From the NCBI GenBank assembly GCA_000482145.1, contig AUXH01000069.1:1-47371 (forward strand): DNA of 47,371 bases, read 5' to 3'. Shown in pieces: positions 1-8,671 of this stretch (position 1 is its first letter; each line of letters starts with the position of its first letter). The notes under the pieces were generated by a model. That model searched no databases. It was given only the letters and a program-made list of their open reading frames with translations, and was not told the origin of the DNA. The DNA comes from Strigomonas culicis (taxonomy: Eukaryota > Euglenozoa > Kinetoplastea > Trypanosomatida > Trypanosomatidae). Position numbers and translations under genes: made by a program.

Positions 1-2
<2 letters not shown>

Positions 3-37
<35 letters not shown>
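3..37. repeat. (TA)n microsatellite
   Basis: A perfect run of TA dinucleotides sits at the left edge of the window, downstream of the centrin gene. Such runs are common in trypanosomatid intergenic DNA. No function can be assigned. Positions 38-237 continue as 3' flank of the centrin gene and show no gene. Confidence 0.95.
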
Positions 38-39
<2 letters not shown>

Positions 40-237
40 TTTCAAAACACGTTTCTATTGGTAATGCTTCTTGTATGATTATGGCGAGTGCGTGAGGGTC
101 TGCTTCTCCTTGGCGTGCGGTGCAGCTTCCTCACGCTCACGCCGAGCGTCTGCAGAATACAGCTCCATAACACTCGTAGTAGTAGCAGTAGTAATAGCGA
201 TCACTACCATATAAAAATGTGAGTGTTTATATCTGTA

Positions 238-792
238 TTAATAATCATCCTCCTCTAGCATAATTGCCAAGAACTCCTCTAAGTTGATCTCGCCATCTTG
301 ATCGACGTCGAACTCGTCGATCATGGCCTGGAGCTCCTCGTCACTCATGTTCTCGCCGAGCTCCCGCGCAACGCGGCGCAGCGAGCGCAGAGAGATCTTC
401 CCCGTGTGGTTCTCATCGAAGAGCTGGAAGGCCTTCACCATCTCCTGGCGCGGGTCGCGCTGCGCGAACTTCTCGGTCATGATGTCCGTGAAGCCGGGGA
501 GGTCCATCAGCGGCTGGTTGTTCTGGTCGCGCGCGGCGCAGTCCTGCATGAGGCGGTGCACCTCGTCCCGCTTCGCGTCGAAGCCGAGCGCGCGCATGCT
601 CACCTTCATCTCGTGCGCGTCGATGAGGCCGTTCTTGTCCGAGTCGAAGAGCTCGAAGGCCTCGCGGATCTCCTGGCGCTGCTCCTCCGTCAGCTGGAAG
701 CGGCGGCGAGGGCCAGGCGCGACGGCGGACGTCGCCGTCGCGGTGCGCACCGGCGCCGCCAGACGACTCGGCTGGGAACGGGTCTGCTGCAT
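238..792 (-). CDS. Centrin (EF-hand calcium-binding protein)
   Basis: A 184-residue centrin/caltractin. Centrins are calcium-binding proteins of basal bodies, the bilobe and axonemes in trypanosomatids. Four EF-hand units are visible. EF1 ([12 protein letters not shown]) and EF4 ([12 protein letters not shown]) keep every usual ligand position. EF2 is badly degenerate. EF3 ([12 protein letters not shown]) lacks the acidic residue at position 12, so only two sites are likely to bind calcium. The segment [19 protein letters not shown] and the end [14 protein letters not shown] are typical of centrins. A basic, Ala-rich N-terminal extension of about 27 residues precedes the core. The frame stays open upstream to 1071, but I chose the ATG at 790-792 because family homology begins just inside it and a pyrimidine tract plus AG (895-896) lies upstream. 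Which centrin paralogue this is cannot be settled by eye. Confidence 0.93.
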   Translation of the reverse strand: MQQTRSQPSRLAAPVRTATATSAVAPGPRRRFQLTEEQRQEIREAFELFDSDKNGLIDAHEMKVSMRALGFDAKRDEVHRLMQDCAARDQNNQPLMDLPGFTDIMTEKFAQRDPRQEMVKAFQLFDENHTGKISLRSLRRVARELGENMSDEELQAMIDEFDVDQDGEINLEEFLAIMLEEDDY

Positions 793-1123
793 GGGAAGGG
801 GGGGGGGGGTCGCGCTCGGATATTGGTACAGCAAGGCGTATATGGCAAAAGAAGAAGAGAAGGACGCAAGAACAGTGCTTTTCTTTTTTTTTTTCTGCGT
901 TGCAAAAAAGAACGAAGGAGTAAGAGACAGAGAAACAGAAAAAAAGGGAGAGAGGAGATGTACGTTTCGTTTTGTTTTTTTTATAGCACGATGATTGCTT
1001 TCTTCAAGAAATAATGAAGCGTGTACACAAGGGGGAAAAAGGAGCGGGGGGATTGGATAGGCAGAAGACATCGAAGCGACAAACGGTATTATTGTGACTA
1101 TTATTCAAACACAGGAAATGCAT
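793..1123 (-). other. Intergenic gap, centrin to the 337-residue gene
   Basis: This 331-bp gap holds the centrin 5' UTR, its pyrimidine tract and the 3' flank of the gene at 1124. Open frames here are rich in Phe, Ser, Leu and Lys as expected of pyrimidine-rich UTR, and I do not count them as genes. Confidence 0.7.
895..960 (-). promoter_or_regulatory. Probable trans-splice acceptor for centrin
   Basis: On the minus strand, 960 to 905 is a pyrimidine-rich tract and the first AG after it is at 896-895. This would give a 5' UTR of about 100 nt that includes a run of 12 C (809-798) ending six bases before the ATG. The assignment rests on the known rule of a polypyrimidine tract followed by the first AG. 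Confidence 0.5.
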
Positions 1124-2137
1124 CTAGAACCACCGACCGACACGGCGCTCCGCGGCGGTGAAGGGCTCCACCGTGATGGTGTACCGTGTCGTGTAGTCGG
1201 ACTTGTCCGCGAGCTCGCCAAAGGTGGCGCGAAGCAGGTCCGCCTTGTAGAAGGAGGTCACCAAGAAATCAAAGTAGGCGTCCTCATCGCCGATCGTGAG
1301 GGTCTGCACGGTGCCCTGGAGGTCCAGCATGTTGTACACCTTGAGCTGCCCCGCGTATGGGGCGATCTTGAGCGCCTGGCACAGGTCGTAGAGCGTGACA
1401 CCCTCGCTGTACGGCACGACGAGGTGCTGCTCCACCACCCCGGGCACGTCCTTGCGCACAATGTGGAGCCGCCGCATCTGGTGGAGCAGCGCGAAGAACT
1501 TGTGCTGCGCCTCCTCCGCCATGTCCGCAAAGCCGAGCACGCGCCCGGAGAGATGGTCCAAGTTCGCGGGGTCGAAGTACGCGGTCGACCACACGTCGGG
1601 GTTCATGCCGATGAGGCACGAGTCATCGACGAGGTACTCGCGCTTGAGCGTGTCACGGACCTCGGCGGGGACGTCCAAGTGGCCCAGCATGCGGTCCAGC
1701 AGGTCGCACGACCCGTAGCGGATGCGGATGCGCGTGGCACCGTTCGGCGGCCGCCGGTGGATCGCCTTCCACTTCTCGTAGTAGGCGCGACTGTAGAGCA
1801 GCAGCAGCTGGTGCTCCTCCGGCGTGAGCAGTCCGGGGTCCAGGTACGCCGGGTCCATGTTGTGGTAGAGCACCTGGTCGCACAGCGCGAAGTACGGACA
1901 CGCCTCGATCTTCTGGCGTACCGTGGGGTTCTCCCACAGCGCGCCGGCGTGATTCTTCGAGAGGTAGTTGACCGCGCTGCCACCCTGGTGGGGCGCGCGG
2001 TAATCGTCGTCGTTCACGCGGCCGACGTAGAGGTTGCCGTAGAAGGGAAGGCCGCCGGTCGCACCCAAAGGAGACTCGCCGGGATAGGCAAACTTGCGCT
2101 CGCCGCCCGCTAAGCGTCGCAGCGTCCGCTTCAGCAT
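1124..2137 (-). CDS. Conserved-looking unknown protein, probably mitochondrial
   Basis: A 337-residue protein that I do not recognise. The N-terminus MLKRTLRRLAGGERKFAYPG is Arg/Lys-rich with no acidic residue in the first dozen positions, which fits a mitochondrial presequence. The rest is soluble-looking, with no membrane span, rich in Tyr, Asp and Leu, and ends GRWF. It has no low-complexity region and shows normal coding bias, so it is very likely a real gene. A component of the divergent kinetoplastid mitoribosome or of a respiratory complex is possible, but no motif proves it. The start used is the ATG at 2135-2137; the frame also runs one codon further to a TTG, which is not a credible start here. 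Confidence 0.8.
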   Translation of the reverse strand: MLKRTLRRLAGGERKFAYPGESPLGATGGLPFYGNLYVGRVNDDDYRAPHQGGSAVNYLSKNHAGALWENPTVRQKIEACPYFALCDQVLYHNMDPAYLDPGLLTPEEHQLLLLYSRAYYEKWKAIHRRPPNGATRIRIRYGSCDLLDRMLGHLDVPAEVRDTLKREYLVDDSCLIGMNPDVWSTAYFDPANLDHLSGRVLGFADMAEEAQHKFFALLHQMRRLHIVRKDVPGVVEQHLVVPYSEGVTLYDLCQALKIAPYAGQLKVYNMLDLQGTVQTLTIGDEDAYFDFLVTSFYKADLLRATFGELADKSDYTTRYTITVEPFTAAERRVGRWF

Positions 2138-2482
2138 CAAGAGAAGTGCACACGGGAGCTTCTACCTTACGGGGTTAGCACGTATACTAAGATGAGAGAA
2201 GCAACAGAGAGGAAGGACGGAGCACGCATAATAGAAGGTGAAGCAATCGATCCATCAAAGAGTCAGATCACTGGTGTGGTCTTTACAGCTTGAGGCACGG
2301 TTGCGACCTCGTTACCATGAGTAGTGCTATTCGTGTTTGGTTGGTGATTCGTCTTTTTTTTTTTTGAGGGGAGGATCGCTATCACAACTGTATGTTAAAG
2401 TATGCGCAAAAGTATGTGTTTGTTTTTGATGTTGAAGAGCAAGTATAGACAAAGTGAACGATAAGGTTAGAGGCCCTGCTTT
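2138..2482 (-). other. Intergenic gap
   Basis: This 345-bp gap contains the splice signal of the gene at 1124 and, further right, the AT-richer 3' flank of the aminotransferase gene with a T11 run near 2347-2365. I see no gene in it. Confidence 0.7.
2187..2216 (-). promoter_or_regulatory. Probable trans-splice acceptor for the 337-residue gene
   Basis: On the minus strand a pyrimidine-rich stretch (2216 to 2189) is followed directly by AG at 2188-2187. This would give a 5' UTR of about 50 nt. Confidence 0.45.
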
Positions 2483-3637
2483 CTACGATTCAAGTGCTCT
2501 GGTGGTGTATAGTTGGACTAGCTCATTCACCGCCTCTCCATGCGGCGCGTACACAATCTTCCCAAAGGGCTCTCCGTTCTGCTCGCCGCGCTGCAGACCT
2601 TTGAGGTTGCCGACATCCACGCCGCAGGAGGCGGCGGCCTCCTCAAACGAGGCTCTGCTGCTCGCGTCCCAGTACACCTGCAGCTCCCGCACGGGCAGCA
2701 CGCCCGGGCTCGTGCCGAGCAGCAGCAGGGACTTTGCTTTCAGCACATCCGCAATCGTGAGGCGCTTGTGGTGCACCTCCTTCAGCCGCTCGCTCCGCTC
2801 GCAGCACGCCTTGACGGCCGTCAGGGTGATGCCGAGGAGGATGTGCTTCGTCAGCGAGCACTGCACCTCGTCGTCCTCCGTCACGATGATGTAGTTGGAC
2901 CGCGCGCCCTCCGGCACCAGGTACCCGTGCGTCCCCTCGTGCACCATGAGCACCTCGTACACGCCGAGCGCGCGCCGCGTGTCGGCCGCCCGCTGCTGCA
3001 GGTCCGCGTGGATGATCTTCGCCTCCGGCGTGTCGCGCCAGGCGTTGTAGAGAAGGCCCGCCGTCGCCCCCTCCACGTACCACCGCTCCGGGGGGAAGAA
3101 GGACCTCATGAACAGAACGGCACAGTGGATCTCCGCGGGCGGCGGCGCGCTGATGCCCTCCGCCGCGTAGGCGCTGAGGGGTGCGTCCGCGGGATTGCTA
3201 AGCCACGTGATGACCTTCACGTTGATGTCGCTCAGATCTGCCGCGTCCGTTTTGTAGGCCGCCACGCAGGGATGGACGGCCTCGTCGATGGCGTAGCGGC
3301 ACATGGCATCCTTGACGAACTGGAGCGCGCTCGGCTTGAAGTCCGCGGAGGTCACCGCCCGGTAGCTAGACGCGAGGCGGTCCATGTGTCCGCGCAGGAA
3401 GAAGATCGACTGCTTATGCAGGCGACATACCTCGTAGATCTGCATCCAGTTCGGCTCCGCGACGGTCTCCTGCTTCCAGGAGAGATCCAGTGCCCTGAGC
3501 TCTGCCGTGCTGACCTTGTGCGTCTCCGCTGTCTCGGAGGAGCACAGGTAGACCGCCAGGCACTGCGGGTCCAGGTCGGCCACCAGAACGCGGAGTGCCG
3601 AGAGGGGCACAAATTTCGAGACGGCAAACTTGGACAT
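2483..3637 (-). CDS. Class IV (BCAT/DAAT-fold) PLP-dependent aminotransferase-like protein
   Basis: A 384-residue protein of the fold-type IV PLP family, which includes branched-chain amino acid aminotransferase, D-amino acid aminotransferase and aminodeoxychorismate lyase. Visible landmarks in order: FFLRGHMDRLASSYRA (about 79-94), matching the family's HxxRL-xxSA block; a central strand ending EAKIIHADLQ, where K207 fits the PLP-binding lysine; EGARSNYIIVTEDDEV (243-258), matching the E-G-x-x-S-N cofactor/substrate block; and LTKHILLGITLTAV (262-275), matching the G-I-T-R phosphate-binding region, with T-L-T in place of T-R. The sequence around K207 is divergent, so substrate and even activity are open. 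The in-frame stretch upstream to 3829 is pyrimidine-rich UTR; the ATG at 3635-3637 lies about 50 nt downstream of a good splice acceptor. Confidence 0.72.
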   Translation of the reverse strand: MSKFAVSKFVPLSALRVLVADLDPQCLAVYLCSSETAETHKVSTAELRALDLSWKQETVAEPNWMQIYEVCRLHKQSIFFLRGHMDRLASSYRAVTSADFKPSALQFVKDAMCRYAIDEAVHPCVAAYKTDAADLSDINVKVITWLSNPADAPLSAYAAEGISAPPPAEIHCAVLFMRSFFPPERWYVEGATAGLLYNAWRDTPEAKIIHADLQQRAADTRRALGVYEVLMVHEGTHGYLVPEGARSNYIIVTEDDEVQCSLTKHILLGITLTAVKACCERSERLKEVHHKRLTIADVLKAKSLLLLGTSPGVLPVRELQVYWDASSRASFEEAAASCGVDVGNLKGLQRGEQNGEPFGKIVYAPHGEAVNELVQLYTTRALES

Positions 3638-3965
3638 ACAAGATGGTAGAGAGAAGCGTAGAGGAGGACTCAAGCCAGAAGATGTGGCTACATCACACAA
3701 AAAGAGGAGGAGGGGGGGGGGAACGAGAGTGTGGGGGAAAGTCATTGAATACTGAAATTCAGGAGTTTGAGAAATCCAGCGAGCATTCCAAGACGAAAGG
3801 GAGAAAAGGTGTTTGAGCGCCATAGGCATACGCTGATAAGATAATCCTCTGTTTGAAGCACAAGCGAAGGATATAGGACTACAGGTATTACGTATTCAAT
3901 CAAAGGAAAGGAAAAAAAAGGGGGGGAGGTGACGAATTAATGAATAAACGAATCGAAGAATGGCG
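3638..3965 (-). other. Intergenic gap
   Basis: This 328-bp gap contains the aminotransferase splice signal and the 3' flank of ALG2, including an A8G7 stretch near 3913-3927. I see no gene or RNA. Confidence 0.7.
3688..3726 (-). promoter_or_regulatory. Probable trans-splice acceptor for the aminotransferase gene
   Basis: The minus strand shows a C/T-rich tract (3726 to 3698) that includes a run of nine or more C, followed by AG at 3689-3688. The inferred 5' UTR is about 50 nt. Confidence 0.5.
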
Positions 3966-5489
3966 TTAATGGCTTTTTTTCTCGGTCGGCACCGTATTGC
4001 CCCCTTGAGCCGCCTCTGCATCCAGATCAGCGATGATCTTCTCCATCGACGCGTTGCACTCCAGCTCCAGGCGCTTTGCCAGCTCGTCGCCGCAGTGAGC
4101 GACGGAGAAAACGGTCGTCGCGCGCCGCTCGCCCTGCTGGGACAGCTTCGCTGCCAGCTCCTCGTCCTTCACCAGCGTGAGCATCGCCTCGGCAAAGGCG
4201 TCCGCGGTGGGTGCGCACAGGATGCCTGCGGCCTCCTCGGGGTGCTTCTGGACGTCCATGACGCTCTCGCACGGCCCGCCGTGGTTCACGGCGATGACCG
4301 GCCGCGCGCGTAGCATCGCCTCGACGGGCGCGATGCCGAAGTGCTCCATCGCCGGCGTGTAGACCAGAGCGAACATGTGGGTGAGGAGGAATTCTTTCGT
4401 GGCGGCCGAGATGTTGCGGAGAAAGAGCACCTGGTCCTCGCTGAGCTGGAGCGTGTCGCGGGCCAACTTCTGCAGCTCCTCGCCGTAGGACACGTTTTCG
4501 TCCAGGCGGTTGTCGTAGCCGCCGGCCACGACCAGCAGCGGCGGCTTCGGCCACGCCACGCCCTCCTGCTGCGTCGCCTTGTGAAAGGCTTCGATGGCGA
4601 GGCCGATGTTCTTCTTGCGCTCGTAGCGGTTAATACTGACGAACGTCGTGTGCGACTGCACCCGCTCCAGCATGCCGCGAAGGCGGTCATCCAGTTTGGA
4701 GAGATCAGGCAGGTCCGCCTTGGGCGTCACCGGCGGATACAGCGGCCGCTTGTCCACCAGCGACTCCACGTACGGGAAGGTGCTCACCGTGACGCCGCGG
4801 GAGAAGATGGAGTTGCAGAGGATGCACGTCGCCATGGACATGCCCGCGCCCTCGAGCGCGTCCATCATGCCGCGGTACGTCTTGTGCCCAGGCGCGGCGG
4901 AAACCAAGGTGCCGTCCTCCTTCCGGTTGGAGTCGCACATGAGGTCGGGGAAGTGGCAGTAAAAGATGCGCGGCGTGTACGGCGCGAAGTAGCTGAGCAC
5001 CAGCATCGCCGCCGACACCTGGTCCACCACGAACGCATCCGTGTCGTAGTGAGTCCAGCAGACCGAGAGCGCGGCGTACATCATGCGGACATCCGCACAG
5101 AGCGCCTTCGCGCGGCCGAAGATGGAGGCCGGGAAGTTCGTGCGGCCCCGCACCAGCACCTTCAGCGTGCCGTCCGTCGTCTCCACAAAGGCGCGCTTCG
5201 GGTCGTGGAAATTCGTGACCACCGTCACCTCCACCGGCACCAGCGTCTGATTCTGTAGACTGACCGCCGCGTCCACGACAAGGCGCTCCGCGCCGCCGAT
5301 GCCCAGGTCGGGGTGCAGGAACACCACCTTGAGGCGGCGCTTCTTGGCTGCCGCGCCGTCCTGCTCCTTACGCGCCTTCGCCTTGTCCTTGTACGCCTGA
5401 TGGATCCGCAGGCGTGTCTGCATGATGAGGAACCCCACAAAGCAGGACGCCGCAAAAGCGTACAAGAAAAAGAGTGTGTGAGCCTTCAT
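3966..5489 (-). CDS. ALG2: ALG2, alpha-1,3/1,6-mannosyltransferase of the dolichol pathway
   Basis: A 507-residue GT4-family glycosyltransferase. ALG2 adds the second and third mannose residues to Man1GlcNAc2-PP-dolichol on the cytosolic face of the ER, using GDP-mannose. Seen in the sequence: an N-terminal hydrophobic anchor (about residues 5-24); the first Rossmann domain with FLHPDLGIGGAERLVVDAAV (about 56-75), close to the ALG2 GGAERLV block; INRYERKKNIGLAIEAF at the start of the donor domain; and EHFGIAPVEAM with the GT4 E-x7-E pair (E382 and E390), then PVIAVNHGGPCESV, which is highly typical of ALG2. Length is slightly above fungal and animal ALG2. The start at 5487-5489 places the anchor at the N-terminus. 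An acceptor AG is visible at 5622-5623. Confidence 0.93.
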   Translation of the reverse strand: MKAHTLFFLYAFAASCFVGFLIMQTRLRIHQAYKDKAKARKEQDGAAAKKRRLKVVFLHPDLGIGGAERLVVDAAVSLQNQTLVPVEVTVVTNFHDPKRAFVETTDGTLKVLVRGRTNFPASIFGRAKALCADVRMMYAALSVCWTHYDTDAFVVDQVSAAMLVLSYFAPYTPRIFYCHFPDLMCDSNRKEDGTLVSAAPGHKTYRGMMDALEGAGMSMATCILCNSIFSRGVTVSTFPYVESLVDKRPLYPPVTPKADLPDLSKLDDRLRGMLERVQSHTTFVSINRYERKKNIGLAIEAFHKATQQEGVAWPKPPLLVVAGGYDNRLDENVSYGEELQKLARDTLQLSEDQVLFLRNISAATKEFLLTHMFALVYTPAMEHFGIAPVEAMLRARPVIAVNHGGPCESVMDVQKHPEEAAGILCAPTADAFAEAMLTLVKDEELAAKLSQQGERRATTVFSVAHCGDELAKRLELECNASMEKIIADLDAEAAQGGNTVPTEKKSH

Positions 5490-6478
5490 GTGTAATAATT
5501 TATCGTTGTTGTTTTTTTTTCCTTACTCGCTTTTTTTTTCTTGCGTGCTTGTAGAAGGTGGTGTATCGTGTCCGCTCTTAGATTGATGTAGAGTACCACT
5601 GGTGAGTACTTGATATTGCAACTGTAATTGTCATGATGTGGAGAGAAGAAGGGGGAAGCCAAAAGGGAAAAGGAGCGCATCGTAACAGCAGAGCATGTGT
5701 GTGAACGGAGTAGGAATGAGAGCTCGTCCCCTTCCGCAAAGGGGGGAAAAAGCTCAGTGAGAATAACAGGGAGAATATGACAATCCACAACAAAAAGAAC
5801 GAACAACAGAAAAACGTATATATATATAACTTCTAGTATTGTTGAAGAACAAAGGTGCAGGTCAAAAAAAAAAACTATTCAATCGTAATCTGAGCACAAC
5901 TGCAACACCTTGAACATAATTCACAGAATATATAAAAACGAATAACATGAGGAAAAAATCTAAAAGAACAAATATAGTTTCTGTATACAAAAAAAAAAGG
6001 AAGACCTCTGAAAAAGAAAAGGTTTTCTTTTCGTCGTTCTACATCTGCGTTCTAATATATAGATAGAGCTAGTGAAGCATGAGTGTTCTCCTTTTTTTCT
6101 GCCACTAGAAGTATTCCGTACAATCAGTGTCATCCGAAAAAAAAAAACGATGTACAGTTCACTACATCTTTAATTATTAATCTTACATTTCTTTTTCTCA
6201 AGTATCATCAACTATAGGCTGCCTGCAATAACGTAAAGCGCTCTATGTAAACCATTAATGGAAAAAAAAGGAGTGAAGAACATTGAGTGAATAATTGTGA
6301 AGCTGTCAAAGAAGAAGACAACAGAGAAAAAGAGAGGGAGGGGGGAATCTCTCTTTGGAACATACACAAAGTATGAAACAAGAAGAAGGATGAGGTGAAT
6401 ACAATCGCGAGAATTGCTTTTCGCCGTTTCGCTCTCTCTCACTTTCTTTTTCTGTGCTTTCATTCATGTACCGGTCAT
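5490..6478 (-). other. Intergenic region, about 1 kb
   Basis: This AT-rich gap has many A and T homopolymers (for example A10 near 5863 and A9 near 5990) and a short (TA)n near 5817-5828. On the minus strand it holds the ALG2 5' UTR and the long 3' flank of the TPR-J gene. Short open frames here encode Phe/Ser/Leu-rich or Lys-rich strings expected from homopolymers. I see no convincing gene or structural RNA. Confidence 0.7.
5622..5676 (-). promoter_or_regulatory. Probable trans-splice acceptor for ALG2
   Basis: A minus-strand pyrimidine-rich tract (5676 to 5639) is followed by the first AG at 5623-5622. The inferred 5' UTR is about 130 nt. Other AG choices closer to the ATG exist. Confidence 0.4.
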
Positions 6479-8671
6479 TTACCAGTTGTCGCCCGGTTTT
6501 GAACGGAAGCGGTTACCGCGGAAATGGTCGCCGCCCGCGGCGGTGCCAAATCCCGTGAAGTTGAAGCCCGCCGGCTTATTCAGCCGCTCGCGGTCCAGCT
6601 TCCAGTCATACTCGCGCCGCTTCTGGGGGTCGATGAGCGTCGCGTAGGCCTCACTAATCACCTTGAACTTGTGCTCCGCGCGCTCCTTCTCCACCGCCTC
6701 TAAGCCCACGCACTTATCGGGGTGCCACCGCAGCGACAGCTCACGGTACTTGAGCTTGATTTCTCTATCGGCCGCGCCGCGCGCGAGACCAAGCTGGTAG
6801 TAGAAGTCCTTCTCCTTCTCCGCCTCCTTGGAGAGGGCGCTCTCCGCCTGGCGCAGCTCGCGTATCAGGTCGTGGTCGTTCGGCTCGTACGACAGCGCCT
6901 TCTTGAAGTCCCGCACCGCGGCGAAGTTGTCGCCGAGCAGCAGGTGGCACCGGGCGCGCCGCGCGTAGGCCTTGAAGAACTCGGGCTCAATGTTGATTGC
7001 CTTGGTGCAGTCCTCCACCCCGTCGCGGAAGTTGCCGAGCTCCTTGTGCGCGGCCGCGCGGTTGCAGTAGAGGATGCGGAGAATCTGCTCATTGTCGTTC
7101 GCCAAGTTGATCGCTACGGCGTAGTTCTCGACGGCGACCTTGAAGTTCTTCTGCGCAAAGTTGGTGTTGCCCTTCTGCTTCGCATCGTCCACCTGGTCGA
7201 TCACGTGCAGCAGCTTGCGGCACTCGTCGTCGAGCTGCGCGGCATCGCGCAGGATCTTGCGCGAGCGCTCAAAGTGCTCGAAGCCGGACATGTAGAGCCC
7301 GTACGCCATGATGCGGCACAGCTGCGGCGACCGGGACGCGTGGGCGACCGCCTCCAGCGTCTCGACCGCCCGCATGTACTGCTTCTCCTGGATGAGCGAC
7401 TCCGCGAAGCGGATGCGGAAGGGCGTGATGTTGGTGAACTGAGCGACCAGCATGCGGTAGAACTCGTCGCCCTGGGGCGTGCCGAACGCCCTCTCCGCCT
7501 TCTCATACAGCTCGAGACCGCTCTTGTACTCGGCGAGCTTCGCACTCACCTGCTCCGAACGGCGGCTCGGTTCTGTGTTCTCGAGGATGCTCACGGCCTG
7601 CCGCAGGTCCCCGAGGGAGAGGGCTGACAGGGCCGCGCGGCAGAGCATTTTGCTATTATCGGGGTCCACCTTGGCGATTTCTAAGCAGTCCTCCATGCAC
7701 TCCTTGTAGCGCATCGCCATGAAGTGGGCCGCGCTGCGGTTCCCTAAGAGAAACTTGAGCTGGCACGCGCCGTCGACCTTCTGCAGCTTAATCGCCTTGG
7801 TGTACAGCTCCAGCGCACCGGTGTAGTCCGCGTGCTCGTACTTCTTGTCGGCCTCCATCTTCAAGGAGCGGCTATTGGGGCCGGCGTTCCTCTTGTGGCG
7901 CGGAGACTGGTTCTGCATGCGCTCCATGAGCTGTGTCCACACGGCATTCTCGTCAGCAAAAATAACCATGCGCGTCTTACGCTCCTTCTCCTCGAGGCCA
8001 TAAAAGATGTCATCGTCGAATTCGCGTGCGAGCGGACTGGCCACGGAGCCCTCCGGTGCCCGACTGCCTGGGCGGCGTATCGGCACCTTGCGCTTGATCG
8101 GGACGGCGTTTTCATCGGCGTAGATGTCCTCCTTCGCATGGATGCTGTCCGGGTCCACCGAGCTCAGCTCCACCACCTCCCGCAGCAAGCCGAGCAGGCA
8201 GACGGGCAGCTCCGTGATCTTGCCCACGCCGCCCACCTTGCCCCTCGCGCAGCCGCGGCAGGTGAGCGCCGGCTCGCTCAGAGTCACCTGCACCGCGTCC
8301 TTGGGCACCGCGCCGCACACGGCGCACTTGATGTACGCGTGCACCAGGGGGTCGAACGGGGTGTTCGCCGCCGCGGTGCCGTTCGTGGCGCTCGTGTTCG
8401 CGCGCCGCGCGGCGGTGTGCTTCTGTATGGACACGATGTCCGTCGCGTCGGCGAAGCGGCTGCGCGGCAGGCCACCGGCGCCGACCTTCGCGCCACGCAT
8501 ATCGCTGGAGATGCCCAGGTTCGGGTTCAGGCTGTTGAAGGTGGATGTGGGGGACGGCGGGCGGGCGCGATCCTTCTCCAGCGACGGCTGGGCGCTCTCC
8601 TGGCCAGATATGAACGACGACGAGGCGGATGAAGACATATCAGGGTTGGGGGTGCCGTAGGCCGTTGACAT
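6479..8671 (-). CDS. TPR and J-domain co-chaperone (DNAJC7-like)
   Basis: A 730-residue protein with tetratricopeptide repeats followed by a C-terminal J domain, the layout of DNAJC7/TPR2 and P58IPK. Such proteins hand clients between Hsp70 and Hsp90. TPR-like helices run from about 270 to 620; the clearest are KQKGNTNFAQKNFKVAVENY, NRAAAHKELGNFRDGVEDC and ARRARCHLLLGDNFAAVRDF. The J domain starts at DFYYQLGLARGA and has the HPD triad intact at residues 650-652 (codons 6716-6724), followed by EAYATLIDPQKRREYD. The first 110 residues are Ser/Pro/Ala-rich. A CxxC-x18-CxxC motif (C116, C119, C138, C141) suggests an added zinc ribbon, which DNAJC7 does not normally have. No signal peptide is seen, so a cytosolic place is more likely than the ER. 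Confidence 0.9.
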   Translation of the reverse strand: MSTAYGTPNPDMSSSASSSFISGQESAQPSLEKDRARPPSPTSTFNSLNPNLGISSDMRGAKVGAGGLPRSRFADATDIVSIQKHTAARRANTSATNGTAAANTPFDPLVHAYIKCAVCGAVPKDAVQVTLSEPALTCRGCARGKVGGVGKITELPVCLLGLLREVVELSSVDPDSIHAKEDIYADENAVPIKRKVPIRRPGSRAPEGSVASPLAREFDDDIFYGLEEKERKTRMVIFADENAVWTQLMERMQNQSPRHKRNAGPNSRSLKMEADKKYEHADYTGALELYTKAIKLQKVDGACQLKFLLGNRSAAHFMAMRYKECMEDCLEIAKVDPDNSKMLCRAALSALSLGDLRQAVSILENTEPSRRSEQVSAKLAEYKSGLELYEKAERAFGTPQGDEFYRMLVAQFTNITPFRIRFAESLIQEKQYMRAVETLEAVAHASRSPQLCRIMAYGLYMSGFEHFERSRKILRDAAQLDDECRKLLHVIDQVDDAKQKGNTNFAQKNFKVAVENYAVAINLANDNEQILRILYCNRAAAHKELGNFRDGVEDCTKAINIEPEFFKAYARRARCHLLLGDNFAAVRDFKKALSYEPNDHDLIRELRQAESALSKEAEKEKDFYYQLGLARGAADREIKLKYRELSLRWHPDKCVGLEAVEKERAEHKFKVISEAYATLIDPQKRREYDWKLDRERLNKPAGFNFTGFGTAAGGDHFRGNRFRSKPGDNW

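Noticed and set aside
793..1071. 93-residue N-terminal extension of centrin in frame
   Set aside because: Phe/Ser/Leu/Lys-rich translation of the pyrimidine tract and UTR; the predicted splice acceptor at 895-896 would remove most of it.
5486..5806. Minus-strand 106-codon frame upstream of ALG2
   Set aside because: Lies in the ALG2 5' flank and its translation ends in homopolymer-derived Lys and Thr runs; no conserved feature.
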